NCBI RefSeq assembly: GCF_932526225.1
Contig: NC_064047.1
Location: 1-64,000, forward strand
Length of the DNA: 64,000 bases
Origin: Nematostella vectensis
Taxonomy: Eukaryota; Cnidaria; Anthozoa; Actiniaria; Edwardsiidae
Reading direction: 5' to 3'
Numbering within the stretch: position 1 is the stretch's first letter; every line of letters begins with the position of its first letter. Positions 1 to 9,597 of this stretch are shown here, piece after piece. The notes beneath the pieces are model-generated. The model saw only the letters and a list, made by a program, of their open reading frames with translations, was not told the DNA's origin and made no database searches. A program made the translations under genes and the position numbers.

Positions 1-118
1 TAGAATAATTTTTTACCTACTAAAAGAAAACAATTTGACTGCAAAACACTTACTGTAGGGCACTCGATATTAGGCATTACTTTCATGTGGATGTAAGGTT
101 GAAATGTCAAAACCTTCA

Positions 119-235
119 TTAACCCGTGAACTACGCTTTAGCGTATTACACTTTGTTGTGATCTGATTCTATTGTTCTTTTTTGTGTTTTACTAACTATT
201 ACCGTTTAGCTATCACACTTTGTTTCACGGGTTAA
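119..235. mobile_element. piggyBac-like MITE relic, present in every unit
   Basis: TTAA at 119-122 and 232-235 enclose 109 bp beginning CCCGTGAA and ending TTCACGGG. With the flanking bases, the inverted repeat is cattaacccgtgaa / ttcacgggttaatg. TTAA target duplications and termini starting CCC are typical of piggyBac-type elements. An inner palindrome tacgct-tt-agcgta at 132-145 would be a subterminal repeat. No transposase is present. The element lies about 118 bp from each unit start throughout, so insertion predates array amplification. Termini have decayed in units 7, 8 and 23 (cacgag), 14 and 17 (left cccgtta), 15 and 18 (lost T), 16 and 19 (cacgtg), and 28 (gggtgaa). It could instead be a simple cruciform-forming satellite motif. 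Confidence 0.6.
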
Positions 236-563
236 TAAAAACCACTCTAATTACTTACAGTAATTCTTTTTTAATATTATTTACTTGTATAATTTAGATG
301 AGCAATACATATTTCTTCTTGGCCTTGTAGAGCTCATCTCGTTCCTCATAAATAACAAACAAAATGAAGTTTGTTCTTATTTGGTGCAAAGGAATCTACA
401 TTAGTTTTCTAATCAGATAATTGTTTTTTTTTAACACTCACCTGTTATTTCAACAGCTCTTACTTGAGTTTGCTTGTCTCAGAAATAGACCTTGCTTAAT
501 AAACAAATATATCTTACAAACTTATTTAATAATAGGTAACAACTGCAATATTGTATGAAGAGA

Positions 564-582
564 GTGCCCCTCCCTTCCCCCT
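564..582 (+). other. Pyrimidine-rich tract
   Basis: An almost pure C/T stretch (gcccctcccttccccctgct at about 564-583), with a second weaker tract near 618-633. Present in every unit with small changes. Such tracts can adopt non-B DNA, but no function is shown. Confidence 0.4.
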
Positions 583-832
583 GCTATTGTTGACATTATG
601 CTCAATAAACTGTTACCTCTTCCCTCTCCACCAGTTAAGCATTCTATATATGCTTCCCTGTACAAAATGCGCCCCTTCAAATAGAACATTAAAGTTCACA
701 TACTTGTTTACTTCCTCAAACTCTTTGCTTTGTGTTTTTTGTTAACTTACTAGGAACAAATTGAATACATATAATCAATAAATCCAGCAAGCTTATTTTG
801 CAAACTCACTTTTTTTTATTATTTTTGCGTAA

Positions 833-842
833 AACCAATCAG
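833..842 (+). promoter_or_regulatory. CCAAT-box (NF-Y-like) site
   Basis: AACCAATCAG fits the NF-Y consensus RRCCAATCAG. It occurs once per unit, about 45 bp from the tRNA-like 3' end. It is mutated to cctatcagg in units 6, 9, 15 and 18. No Pol II start site can be linked to it. Confidence 0.25.
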
Positions 843-878
843 GATTAGGGGGGTCAAGCACAAAGAAAGAAAACGAAT

Positions 879-887
879 AAAAAAAAA
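879..887 (-). terminator. Pol III T-run terminator after the tRNA-like element
   Basis: Nine A on the plus strand, so nine T on the minus strand, begin directly after the tRNA-like 3' end. Four or more T on the sense strand is the usual Pol III stop signal. The run is at least 6 long in every unit I checked, including unit 16, where triplet changes interrupt the longer tract. Confidence 0.45.
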
Positions 888-900
888 GCCCATTGGCCTG

Positions 901-910
901 GGATCGAACC
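901..910 (-). promoter_or_regulatory. B box (TFIIIC-type site), recurring about every 2 kb
   Basis: GGTTCGATCC on the minus strand matches the consensus GGTTCGANNCC core. It is intact in nearly all units. Exceptions are unit 13 (a base change near 24715 gives CGTTCGATCC) and unit 5 (cut by the SINE at 8397). Confidence 0.5.
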
Positions 911-938
911 CGGTCTGAAGAACAAAACGGAAACCATA

Positions 939-962
939 CATACGGATTACCCAATCGGTATG
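939..962. other. D-arm-like hairpin in the tRNA-like element
   Basis: CATAC (939-943) and GTATG (958-962) form a perfect 5-bp stem around a 14-nt loop containing the A-box-like stretch. The stem is one base pair longer than a usual D stem and lies where a D arm would be. Confidence 0.45.
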
Positions 963-1201
963 GCAGCACAAGGCTTTTACGGAAGGCTGTAAAGAACCCG
1001 AAGGCCCCAAGCACCGATATTTCCGAGCGAATATGCTGTACAACACTCTTGCAAGGTTATCCCAACCCGCGCATTAATGGGGAGGACAATAACCAGGATC
1101 CCAGGCCTGTAATACGGTTACACCACGCACAGCTCGCCGAGATTGTGGATGACAAAAAATAGAGGTCTATTTGGGCGTCTTGGGTCCCTTGGGGACTCGC
1201 C

Positions 1202-1217
1202 ATGCGCACGGGCGCAT
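1202..1217. other. GC-rich hairpin ATGCGC/GCGCAT
   Basis: A perfect 6-bp inverted repeat with a 4-nt ACGG loop in an otherwise AT-rich unit, kept in almost all copies. Units 16 and 19 break it with gggctcat, and there is no compensating change in the other arm. Confidence 0.5.
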
Positions 1218-1381
1218 CTCTTTTATTGTGTACATGACATCAAATTAGCGAAGAAAAAAGACGCTGTTTTGGTATCATGTGAAAAGCATAAAATAAATAG
1301 AAATAAAGACGTAAGGGGTGATAATATTGACATATTAATATTAGAATATTGACAAAATCCGCAATATTGTCTACGCTGACT

Positions 1382-1402
1382 AAGTAAAGCTGTATTTTAC
1401 TT
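1382..1402. other. AAGTAAA/TTTACTT hairpin
   Basis: A 7-bp perfect stem (1382-1388 with 1396-1402) around a 7-nt loop, followed by taaaggggcagcagc. It recurs in every unit. Stem changes are rare: the loop differs in units 7, 10, 11, 12 and 23, and the 3' arm is changed in units 13, 14, 16 and 17 (accttaaa or accttgaa). Confidence 0.45.
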
Positions 1403-1644
1403 TAAAGGGGCAGCAGCATAGTACAGCGCATGTCTGGAGTCATTGTTTATTGTAGGCTTTTAAGTGTCTACAAACAGTTGAACTTTTTAAAAGCTGTCAA
1501 TACCTTATTAAATAATATGCAAAATTATATTGAAAACTATGTTAATGGACAGTTTGTGGTCATTTTTTTTTGTTTAAAGTCTGCCACATGTACCAAAAGC
1601 TCATAACTCAGTATTAGAATTTCACTGAAGTTCATTGTGTCAGG

Positions 1645-1654
1645 GCTCTAGAGC
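1645..1654. other. 10-bp perfect palindrome GCTCTAGAGC
   Basis: Occurs once per unit. Units 8 and 10 have gctctaaagc and unit 27 has gctctagagt, so it is not strictly kept. Confidence 0.4.
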
Positions 1655-1710
1655 TATTGCAAATCTCTTAAACATGACACTCCCCCTTTGTTTTATTTTT
1701 AGTTTTGTTC

Positions 1711-1727
1711 TATTATTATTATTATTT
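1711..1727 (+). repeat. (TTA)n microsatellite
   Basis: A run of TAT/TTA triplets near each unit end. Length varies between units, from about four or five triplets up to about nine in unit 20 (near 39487) and a similarly long run in unit 22 (near 43438). Confidence 0.85.
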
Positions 1728-1862
1728 TCTTTTTTAGAAGGGGAGGGGAATTCAGCTAAAAATAGCCAAAGGTCAATTCAAGCAACTAGTACAAAATATA
1801 TTTTTTTGCAGTCCTTTATTCAATATATTCAAGGTTATCATGCAATTCTGTTGTTTGACTGC

Positions 1863-1880
1863 ATATATATATATATATAT
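1863..1880 (+). repeat. (AT)n microsatellite
   Basis: An AT dinucleotide run followed by a T/C-rich stretch close to each unit end. Unit 1 has one of the longest runs; most units have four to six repeats. Confidence 0.85.
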
Positions 1881-1946
1881 TTTTCTTTCTTTTCATTACA
1901 AGTTCTATATGTGTAAGTGGTGAGCATAGCTATGATTACTATTATT

Positions 1947-3892
1947 TAGAATAATTTTTTACCTACTAAAAGAAAACAATTTGACTGCAAAACACTTACT
2001 GTAGGGCACTCGATATTAGGCATTACTTTCATGTGGATGTAAGGTTGAAATGTCAAAACCTTCATTAACCCGTGAACTACGCTTTAGCGTATTACACTTT
2101 GTTGTGATCTGATTCTATTGTTCTTTTTTGTGTTTTACTAACTATTACCGTTTAGCTATCACACTTTGTTTCACGGGTTAATGAAAACCACTCTAATTAC
2201 TTACAGTAATTCTTTTTTAATATTATTTACTTGTATAATTTAGATGAGCAATACATATTTCTTCTTGGCCTTGTAGAGCTCATCTCGTTCCTCATAAATA
2301 ACAAACAAAATGAAGTTTGTTCTTATTTGGTGCAAAGGAATCTACATTAGTTTTCTAATCAGATAATTGTTTTTTTTAACACTCACCTGTTATTTCAACA
2401 GCTCTTACTTGAGTTTGCTTGTCTCAGAAATAGACCTTGCTTAATAAACAAATATATCTTACAAACTTATTTAATAATAGGTAACAACTGCAATATTGTA
2501 TGAAGAGAGTGCCCCTCCCTTCCCCCTGCTATTGTTGACATTATGCTCAATAAACTGTTACCTCTTCCCTCTCCACCAGTTAAGCATTCTATGTATGCTT
2601 CCCTGTACAAAATGCGCCCCTTCAAATAGAACATTAAAGTTCACATACTTGTTTACTTCCTCAAACTCTTTGCTTTGTGTTTTTTGTTAACTTACTAGGA
2701 ACAAATTGAATACATATAATCAATAAATCCAGCAAGCTTATTTTGCAAACTCCCTTTTTTTTATTATTTTTGCGTAAAACCAATCAGGATTAGGGGGGTC
2801 AAGCACAAAGAAAGAAAACGAATAAAAAAAAAGCCCATTGGCCTGGGATCGAACCCGGTCTGAAGAACAAAACGGAAACCATACATACGGATTACCCAAT
2901 CGGTATGGCAGCACAAGGCTTTTACGGAAGGCTGTAAAGAACCCGAAGGCCCCAAGCACCGATATTTCCGAGCGAATATGCTGTACAACACTCTTGCAAG
3001 GTTATCCCAACCCGCGCATTAATGGGGAGGACAATAACCAGGATCCCAGGCTTGTAATACGGTTACGCCACGAACAGCTCGCCGAGATTGTGGATGACAA
3101 AAAATAGAGGTCTATTTGGGCGTCTTGGGTCCCTTGGGGATTCGCCATGCGCACGGGCGCATCTCTTTTATTGTGTACATGACATCAAATTAGCGAAGAA
3201 AAAAGACGCTGTTTTGGTATCATGTGAAAAGCATAAAATAAATAGAAATAAAGACGTAAGGGGTGATAATATTGACATATTCATATTAGAATATTGACAA
3301 AATCCGCAATATTGTCTACGCTGACTAAGTAAAGCTGTATTTTACTTTAAAGGGGCAGCAGCATAGTACAGCGCATGTCTGGAGTCATTGTTTATTGTAG
3401 GCTTTTAAGTGTCTACAAACAGTTGAACTTTTTAAAAGCTGTCAATACCTTATTAAATAATATGCAAAATTATATTGAAAACTATGTTAATGGACAGTTT
3501 GTGGTCATTTTTTTTTTGTTTAAAGTCTGCCACATGTACCAAAAGCTCATAACTCAGTATTAGAATTTCACTGAAGTTCATTGTGTCAGGGCTCTAGAGC
3601 TATTGCAAATCTCTTAAACATGACACTCCCCCTTTGTTTTATTTTTAGTTTTGTTATATTATTATTATTATTATTATTTTCTTTTTTAGAGGGGGAGGGG
3701 AATTCAGCTAAAAATATCCAAGGGTCAATTCAAGCAACTAGTACAAAAGATGTTTTTTTGCAGTCCTTTATTCAATATATTCAATTTTATCATGCAATTC
3801 TGTTGTTTGACTGCATATATATATTTTTTTCTTTCTTTTCATTACAAGTTCTATATGTGTAAGTGGTGACCATAGCTATGATTACTATTATT
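1947..3892 (+). repeat. Unit 2 (short form)
   Basis: Carries the same gtttagctatc and ATT-deletion markers as unit 1, the ggggtgata variant near 3260, and tagtacagcgc near 3366 (also in units 1 and 26). A private change near 3783 gives caattttatc where other units have caaggttatc. Confidence 0.95.
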
Positions 3893-5838
3893 TAGAATAT
3901 TTTTTTACCTACTAAAAGAAAACAATTTGACTGCAAAACACTTACTGTAGGGCACTCGATATTAGGCATTACTTTCATGTGGATGTAAGGTTGAAATGTC
4001 AAAACCTTCATTAACCCGTGAACTACGCTTTAGCGTATTACACTTTGTTGTGATCTGATTCTATTGTTCTTTTTTGTGTTTTACTAACTATTACCGTTTA
4101 ACTATCACACTTTGTTTCACGGGTTAATGAAAACCACTCTAATTACTTACAGTAATTCTTTTTTTAATATTATTATTTACTTGTATAATTTAGATGAGCA
4201 ATACATATTTCTTCTTGGCCTTGTAGAGCTCATCTCGTTCCTCGTAAATAACAAACAAAATGAAGTTTGTTCTTATTTGGTGCAAAGGAATCTACATTAG
4301 TTTTCTAATCAGATAATTGTTTTTTTTTTAACACTCACCTATTATTTCAACAGCTCTTACTTGAGTTTGCTTGTCTCAGAAATAGACCTTGCTTAATAAA
4401 CAAATATATCTTACAAACTTATTTAATAATAGGTAACAACTGCAATATTGTATGAAGAGAGTGCCCCTCCCTTCCCCCTGCTATTGTTGACATTATGCTC
4501 AATAAACTGTTACCTCTCCCCTCTCCATCAGTTAAGCATTCTATGTATGCTTCCCTGTACAAAATGCGCCCCTTCAAATAGAACATTAAAGTTCACATAC
4601 TTGTTTACTTCCTCAAACTCTTTGCTTTGTGTTTTTTGTTAACTTCCTAGGAACAAATTGAATACATATAATCAATAAATCCAGCAAGCTTATTTTGTAA
4701 ACTCACTTTTTTTATTATTTTTGCGCAAAACCAATCAGGATTAGGGGGGTCAAACACAAAGAAAGAAAACAAATAAAAAAGAAGCCCATTGGCCTGGGAT
4801 CGAACCCGGTCTGAAGAACAAAACGGAAACCATACATACGGATTACCCAATCGGTATGGCAGCACAAGGCTTTTACGGAAGGCTGTAAAGAACCCGAAGG
4901 CCCCAAGCACCGATATTTCCGAGCGAATATGCTGTACAACACTCTTGCAAGGTTATGCCAACCCGCGCATTAATGGGGAGGACAATAACCAGGATCCCAG
5001 GCCTGTAATACGGTTACGCCACGCACAGCTCGCCGAGATTGTGGATGACAAAAAATAGAGGTCTATTTGGGCGTCTTGGGTCCCTTGGGGACTCGCCATG
5101 CGCACGGGCGCATCTCTTTTATTGTGTACATGACATCAAATTAGCGAAGAAAAAAGACGCTGTTTTGGTATCATGTGAAAAGCATAAAATAAATAGAAAT
5201 AAAGACGTAAGGGGTGATAATATTGACATATTCATATTAGAATATTGACAAAATCCGCAATATTGTCTACGCTGACTAAGTAAAGCTGTATTTTACTTTA
5301 AAGGGGCAGCACCATAGTACTGCGCATGTCTGGAGTCAGTGTTTATTGTAGGCTTTTAAGTGTCTACAAACAGTTGAACGTTTTAAAAGCTGTCAATACC
5401 TTATTAAATAATATGCAATATTATATTGAAAACTATGTTAATGGACAGTTTGTGGTCATTTTTTTTTGTTTAAAGTCTGCCACATGTACCAAAAGCTCAT
5501 AAGTCAGTATTAGAATTTCACTGAAGTTCATTGTGTCAGGGCTCTAGAGCTATTGCAAATCTCTTAAACATGACACTCCCCCTTTGTTTTATTTTTAGTT
5601 TTGTTCTATTATTATTATTATTATTTTCTTTTTTAGAGGGGGAGGGGAATTCAGCTAAAAATATCCAAGGGTCAATTCAAGCAACTAGTACAAAAGATGT
5701 TTTTTTGCAGTCCTTTATTCAATATATTCAAGGTTATCATGCAATTCTGTTGTTTGACTGCATATATATATATTTTTTTTCTTTTCATTACAAGTTCTAT
5801 ATGTGTAAGTGGTGACCTTAGCTATGATTACTATTATT
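3893..5838 (+). repeat. Unit 3 (short form)
   Basis: Has the ggggtgata variant near 5211 and the common gtttaactatc allele. It carries tgttaacttcctagg near 4638, where units 1-2 have cttactagg; the newer allele predominates in the rest of the array. Confidence 0.95.
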
Positions 5839-7782
5839 TAGAATATTTTTTTACCTACTAAAAGAAAACAATTTGACTGCAAAACACTTACTGTAGGGCA
5901 CTCGATATTAGGCATTACTTTCATGTGGATGTAAGGTTGAAATGTCAAAACCTTCATTAACCCGTGAACTACGCTTAAGCGTATTACTCTTTGTTGTGAT
6001 CTGATTCTATTGTTCTTTTTTGTGTTTTACTAACTATTACCGTTTAACTATCACACTTTGTTTCACGGGTTAATGAAAACCACTCTAATTACTTACAGTA
6101 ATTCTTTTTTAATATTATTATTTACTTGTATAATTTAGATGAGCAATACATATTTCTTCTTGGCCTTGTAGAGCTCATCTCGTTCCTCGTAAATAACAAA
6201 CAAAATGAAGTTTGTTCTTATTTGGTGCCAAGGAATCTACATTAGTTTTCTAATCAGATAATTGTTTTTTTTAACACTCGCCTGTTATTTCAACAGCTCT
6301 TACTTGAGTTTGCTTGTCTCAGAAATAGACCTTGCTTAATAAACAAATATATCTTACAAACTTATTTAATAATAGGTAACAACTGCAATATTGTATGAAG
6401 AGAGTGCCCCTCCCTTCCCCCTGCTATTGTTGACATTATGCTCAATAAACTGTTACCTCTCCCCTTTCCACCAGTTAAGCATTCTATGTATGCTTCCCTG
6501 TACAAAATGCGCCCCTTCAAATAGAACATTAAAGTTCACATACTTGTTTACTTCCTCAAACTCTTTGCTTTGTGTTTTTTGTTAACTTCCTAGGAACAAA
6601 TTGAATACATATAATCAATAAATCCAGCAAGCTTATTTTGCAAACTCACTTTTTTATTATTTTTGCGCAAAACCAATCAGGATTAGGGGGGTCAAGCACA
6701 AAGAAAGAAAACGAATAAAAAAAAAGCCCATTGGCCTGGGATCGAACCCGGTCTGAAGAACAAAACGGAAACCATACATACGGATTACCCAATCGGTATG
6801 GCAGCACAAGGCTTTTACGGAAGGCTGTAAAGAACCCGAAGGCCCCAAGCACCGATATTTCCGAGCGAATATGCTGTACAACACTCTTGCAAGGTTATGC
6901 CAACCCGCGCATTAATGGGGAGGACAATAACCAGGATCCCAGGCCTGTAATACGGTTACGCCACGCACAGCTCGGCGAGATTGTGGATGACAAAAAATAG
7001 AGGTCTATTTTGGCGTCTTGGGTCCCTTGGGGACTCGCCATGCGCACGGGCGCATCTCTTTTATTGTGTACATGACATCAAATTAGCGAAGAAAAAAGAC
7101 GCTGTTTTGGTATCATGTGAAAAGCATAAAATAAATAGAAATAAAGACGTAAGGTGTGATAATATTGACATATTCATATTAGAATATTGACAAAATCCGC
7201 AATATTGTCTACGCTGACTAAGTAAAGCTGTATTTTACTTTAAAGGGGCAGCAGCATAGTACTGCGCATGTATGGAGTCAGTGTTTATTGTAGGCTTTTA
7301 AGTGTCTACAAACAGTTGAACTTTTTAAAAGCTGTCAATACCTTATTAAATAATATGCAATATTATATTGAAAACTATGTTAATGGACAGTTTGTGGTCA
7401 TTTTTTTTGTTTAAAGTCTGCCACATGTACCAAAAGCTCATAAGTCAGTATTAGAATTTCACTGAAGTTTATTGTGTCAGGGCTCTAGAGCTATTGCAAA
7501 TCTCTTAAACATGACACTCCCCCTTTGTTTTATTTTTAGTTTTGTTCTATTATTATTATTATTATTTTCTTTTTTAGAGGGGGAGGGGAATTCAGCTAAA
7601 AATATCCAAGGGTCAATTCAAGCAACTAGTACAAAAGATGTTTTTTTTTGCAGTCCTTTATTCAATATATTCAAGGTTATCATGCAATTCTGTTGTTTGA
7701 CTGCATATATATATTTTTTTCTTTCTTTTCATTACAAGTTCTATATGTGTAAGTGGTGACCATAGCTATGATTACTATTATT
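5839..7782 (+). repeat. Unit 4 (short form)
   Basis: Carries the fully palindromic tacgcttaagcgta inside the MITE (about 5970), tctattttggcg near 7005 and the rare aaggtgtgata near 7151. The last two recur together in unit 21, about 33.9 kb away. Confidence 0.95.
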
Positions 7783-8198
7783 TAGAATATTTTTTTACCT
7801 ACTAAAAGAAAACAATTTGACTGCAAAACACTTACTGTAGGGCACTCGATATTAGGCATTACTTTCATGTGGATGTAAGGTTGAAATGTCAAAACCTTCA
7901 TTAACCCGTGAACTACGCTTTAGCGTATTACCCTTTGTTGTGATCTGATTCTATTGTTCTTTTTTGTGTTTTACTAACTATTACCGTTTAACTATCACAC
8001 TTTGTTTCACGGGTTAATGAAAACCACTCTAATTACTTACAGTAATTCTTTTTTAATATTATTATTTACTTGTATAATTTAGATGAGCAATACATATTTC
8101 TTCTTGGCCTTGTAGAGCTCATCTCGTTCCTCGTAAATAACAAACAAAATGAAGTTTGTTCTTATTTGGTGCAAAGGAATCTACATCAGTTTTCTAAT

Positions 8199-8200
8199 CC
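8199..8200. other. 298-bp deletion junction in unit 5
   Basis: The sequence runs from tttctaatc directly into ctcaaactc. The missing part corresponds to 10326-10623 of unit 6 and removes the pyrimidine-rich tract. The two deleted ends share only TC, suggesting end joining rather than recombination between long repeats. Confidence 0.9.
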
Positions 8201-8396
8201 TCAAACTCTTTGCTTTGTGTTTTTTGTTAACTTCCTAGGAACAAATTGAATACATATAATGAATAAATCTAGCAAGCTTGTTTTGCAAACTCACTTTTTT
8301 TTATTATTTTTGCGCAAAACCAATCAGGATTAGGGGGGTCAAGCACAAAGAAAAAAAAACGAAATAAAAAAAAAGCCCATTGGCCTGGGATCGAAC

Positions 8397-8430
8397 TTTA
8401 TAGCTTTAGCTTTATTCTTTAGCTTTATTC
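8397..8430 (-). repeat. SINE 3' tail repeats
   Basis: Two and a partial third copy of an AT-rich short repeat (aataaagctaaag on the minus strand) end the SINE. Such simple-repeat tails are common in SINEs whose partner LINE does not require poly-A. Confidence 0.7.
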
Positions 8431-8739
8431 TATTTCCACCAGTTATACTGGTGCTGAAGGCACAACAGAGCTAGGCTCCAAATCAAGTACCCCCTTGAGT
8501 GTATTGTTAGTAAGCATTGTAAGCACTGTCACTGGGGGTGGTCACTGCCAGAGGGTTTATTGCGTCCCCAGTGGTTCTTTTACGTCCCTTCGGTTCAGGT
8601 TAATGTAGTGCAGCTTGAAGAGACGGGACCTCCGGTTTAGTGTCCTTATCCGAGAAGACTGGAAACACGGGAGAATAACTTCAACTCACTTGTGACACAA
8701 ATTCAAACCAAGGCAGGAACCCGGAAAAATCCCCAGTTT

Positions 8740-8806
8740 GAGCCAGGATTCGAACCTTGGCCACAGCGGTGAGAGGCCGACGCGCTAACACACTCGGCCA
8801 CCCGTG
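8740..8806 (-). promoter_or_regulatory. SINE internal Pol III promoter (A and B boxes)
   Basis: The A box at 8789-8800 and B box at 8746-8756 have their inner edges 32 bp apart, normal for a tRNA-type promoter. Both match consensus better than the host unit's tRNA-like element does, so this is the strongest Pol III promoter in the window. Confidence 0.7.
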
Positions 8807-9597
8807 CTTCCACTCGGTCTGAAGAACAAAACGGAAACCATACATACGGATTACCCAATCGGTATGGCAGCACAAGGCTTTTACGGAAGGCTGTAAAGAA
8901 CCCGAAGGCCCCAAGCACCGATATTTCCGAGCGAATATGCTGTACAACACTCTTGCAAGGTTATCCCAACCCGCGCATTAATGGGGAGGACAATAACCAG
9001 GATACCAGGCCTGTAATACGGTTACGCCACGCACAGCTCGCCGAGATTGTGGATGACAAAAAATAGAGGTCTATTTGGGCGTCTTGGGTCCCTTGGTGAC
9101 TCGCCATGCGCACGGGCGCATCTCTTTTATTGTGTACATGACATCAAATTAGCGAAGAAAAAAGACGCTGTTTTGGTATCATGTGAAAATCATAAAATAA
9201 ATAGAAATAAAGACGTAAGGGGTGAGAATATTGACATCTTCATATTAGAATATTGACAAAATCCGCAATTTTGTCTACGCTGACTAAGTAAAGCTGTATT
9301 TTACTTTAAAGGGGCAGCAGCATAGTACTGCGCATGTCTGGAGTCAGTGTTTATTGTAGGCTTTTAAGTGTCTACAAACAGTTGAACTTTTTAAAAGCTG
9401 TCAATACCTTATTAAATAATATGCAATATTATATTGAAAACTATGTTAATGGACAGTTTGTGGTCATTTTTTTTGTTTTGTTTAAAGTCCCCCACATGTG
9501 CCAAAAGCTCATAAGTCAGTATTAGAATTTCACTGAAGTTCATTGTGTCAGAGCTCTAGAGCTATTGCAAATCTCTTAACCATGACACTCCCCTTTT

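Larger units (their letters stand above)
888..969 (-). ncRNA. tRNA-like Pol III element (tRNA-Gly-like 3' end), one per unit
   Basis: Read on the minus strand, the last 28 nt form a T arm with loop TTCGATC and stem CCGGG/CCAGG (4 of 5 pairs), then CCAATGG, close to the 3' end of metazoan tRNA-Gly. The B box GGTTCGATCC (901-910) matches the Pol III consensus. A weak A-box-like stretch lies at 950-960, at tRNA-like spacing. A 9-base T run follows at once (879-887). No acceptor 5' strand or normal anticodon arm folds, so this is a tRNA relic or mimic, not a working tRNA. Other copies start at 2833, 4784, 6726, 10801, 12809, 14795, 16798, 18800, 20749, 22701, 24700, 26704, 28707, 30709, 32711, 34714, 36716, 38665, 40616, 42617, 44571, 46518, 48467, 50414, 52363, 54309, 56260, 58210, 60158 and 62107. 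The copy in unit 5 is split by a SINE (8375-8396 plus 8815-8873). Confidence 0.5.
1..1946 (+). repeat. Unit 1 (short form)
   Basis: Reference unit for the sub-feature coordinates given below. It shares with units 2, 25, 26, 29 and 30 the variant gtttagctatc at about 204 and one fewer ATT triplet at about 269. The base after the right MITE end differs (ttaataaaa instead of ttaatgaaaa). The (AT) run at its end is among the longest in the array. Confidence 0.95.
8397..8814 (-). mobile_element. tRNA-derived SINE, apparently full length (418 bp)
   Basis: This segment is absent from all other units. On the minus strand it starts with a tRNA-like head holding an A box (TGGCCGAGTGTG, 8789-8800) and a perfect B box (GGTTCGAATCC, 8746-8756). 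A unique body of about 300 bp follows, then a tail of short repeats (aataaagctaaag twice, 8397-8430), which is the usual SINE layout. The head resembles tRNA-Ser/Leu-type sequences. There is no coding capacity, so mobilisation would need a partner LINE. It sits inside the unit's own tRNA-like B box, in the same orientation. I cannot see a target-site duplication; one G of the target appears lost. Confidence 0.85.

Noticed and set aside
551-745. 64-codon open frame in the pyrimidine-rich region
   Set aside because: It starts at TTG, its Leu/Ser-rich translation comes from the C/T tract, and the region is deleted in unit 5. No signal of coding use.
883-910. Retrotransposon primer binding site complementary to a tRNA 3' end
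   Set aside because: The match includes the T arm and acceptor strand rather than starting at the tRNA terminal CCA, and no LTR or polyprotein is nearby.
888-969. A functional tRNA-Gly gene
   Set aside because: Only the T arm and acceptor 3' strand fit. There is no matching acceptor 5' strand and no anticodon arm, so it was called tRNA-like only.
893-1162. 89-codon open frame in the GC-rich block, nearly the same in most units
   Set aside because: It starts at TTG, runs antisense over the tRNA-like element, and is broken in units 5, 10, 12, 14, 17, 20, 23 and 26 by stops, indels or other changes. Units 14 and 17 are otherwise typical. The conservation reflects array homogenisation, and no domain is recognisable.
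1143-1352. 69-codon open frame overlapping the previous one
   Set aside because: It also begins at a TTG, is shortened to 62 codons or disrupted in several units, and overlaps other frames. There is nothing protein-like apart from openness in a homogenised repeat.
1635-1916. Hydrophobic 91-97-codon frame near the unit end
   Set aside because: Its poly-Leu stretch is just the (TTA)n microsatellite in translation, and the frame is destroyed in every long-form unit.
1-1946. 5S rRNA, U1, U2, U5 or U6 snRNA in the repeat unit
   Set aside because: None of their conserved core sequences could be found on either strand; only the tRNA-like B box resembles a known RNA gene.
1-1946. Centromeric CENP-B box
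   Set aside because: No segment fits the TTCG....A..CGGG pattern; the TTCGATCC match belongs to the B box.
1911-1965. Spliced-leader RNA gene (gtgtaagtgg donor followed by a U-rich Sm-like stretch)
   Set aside because: The donor-like motif and T run are weak in AT-rich DNA, and no leader, stem-loops or promoter elements were recognisable.
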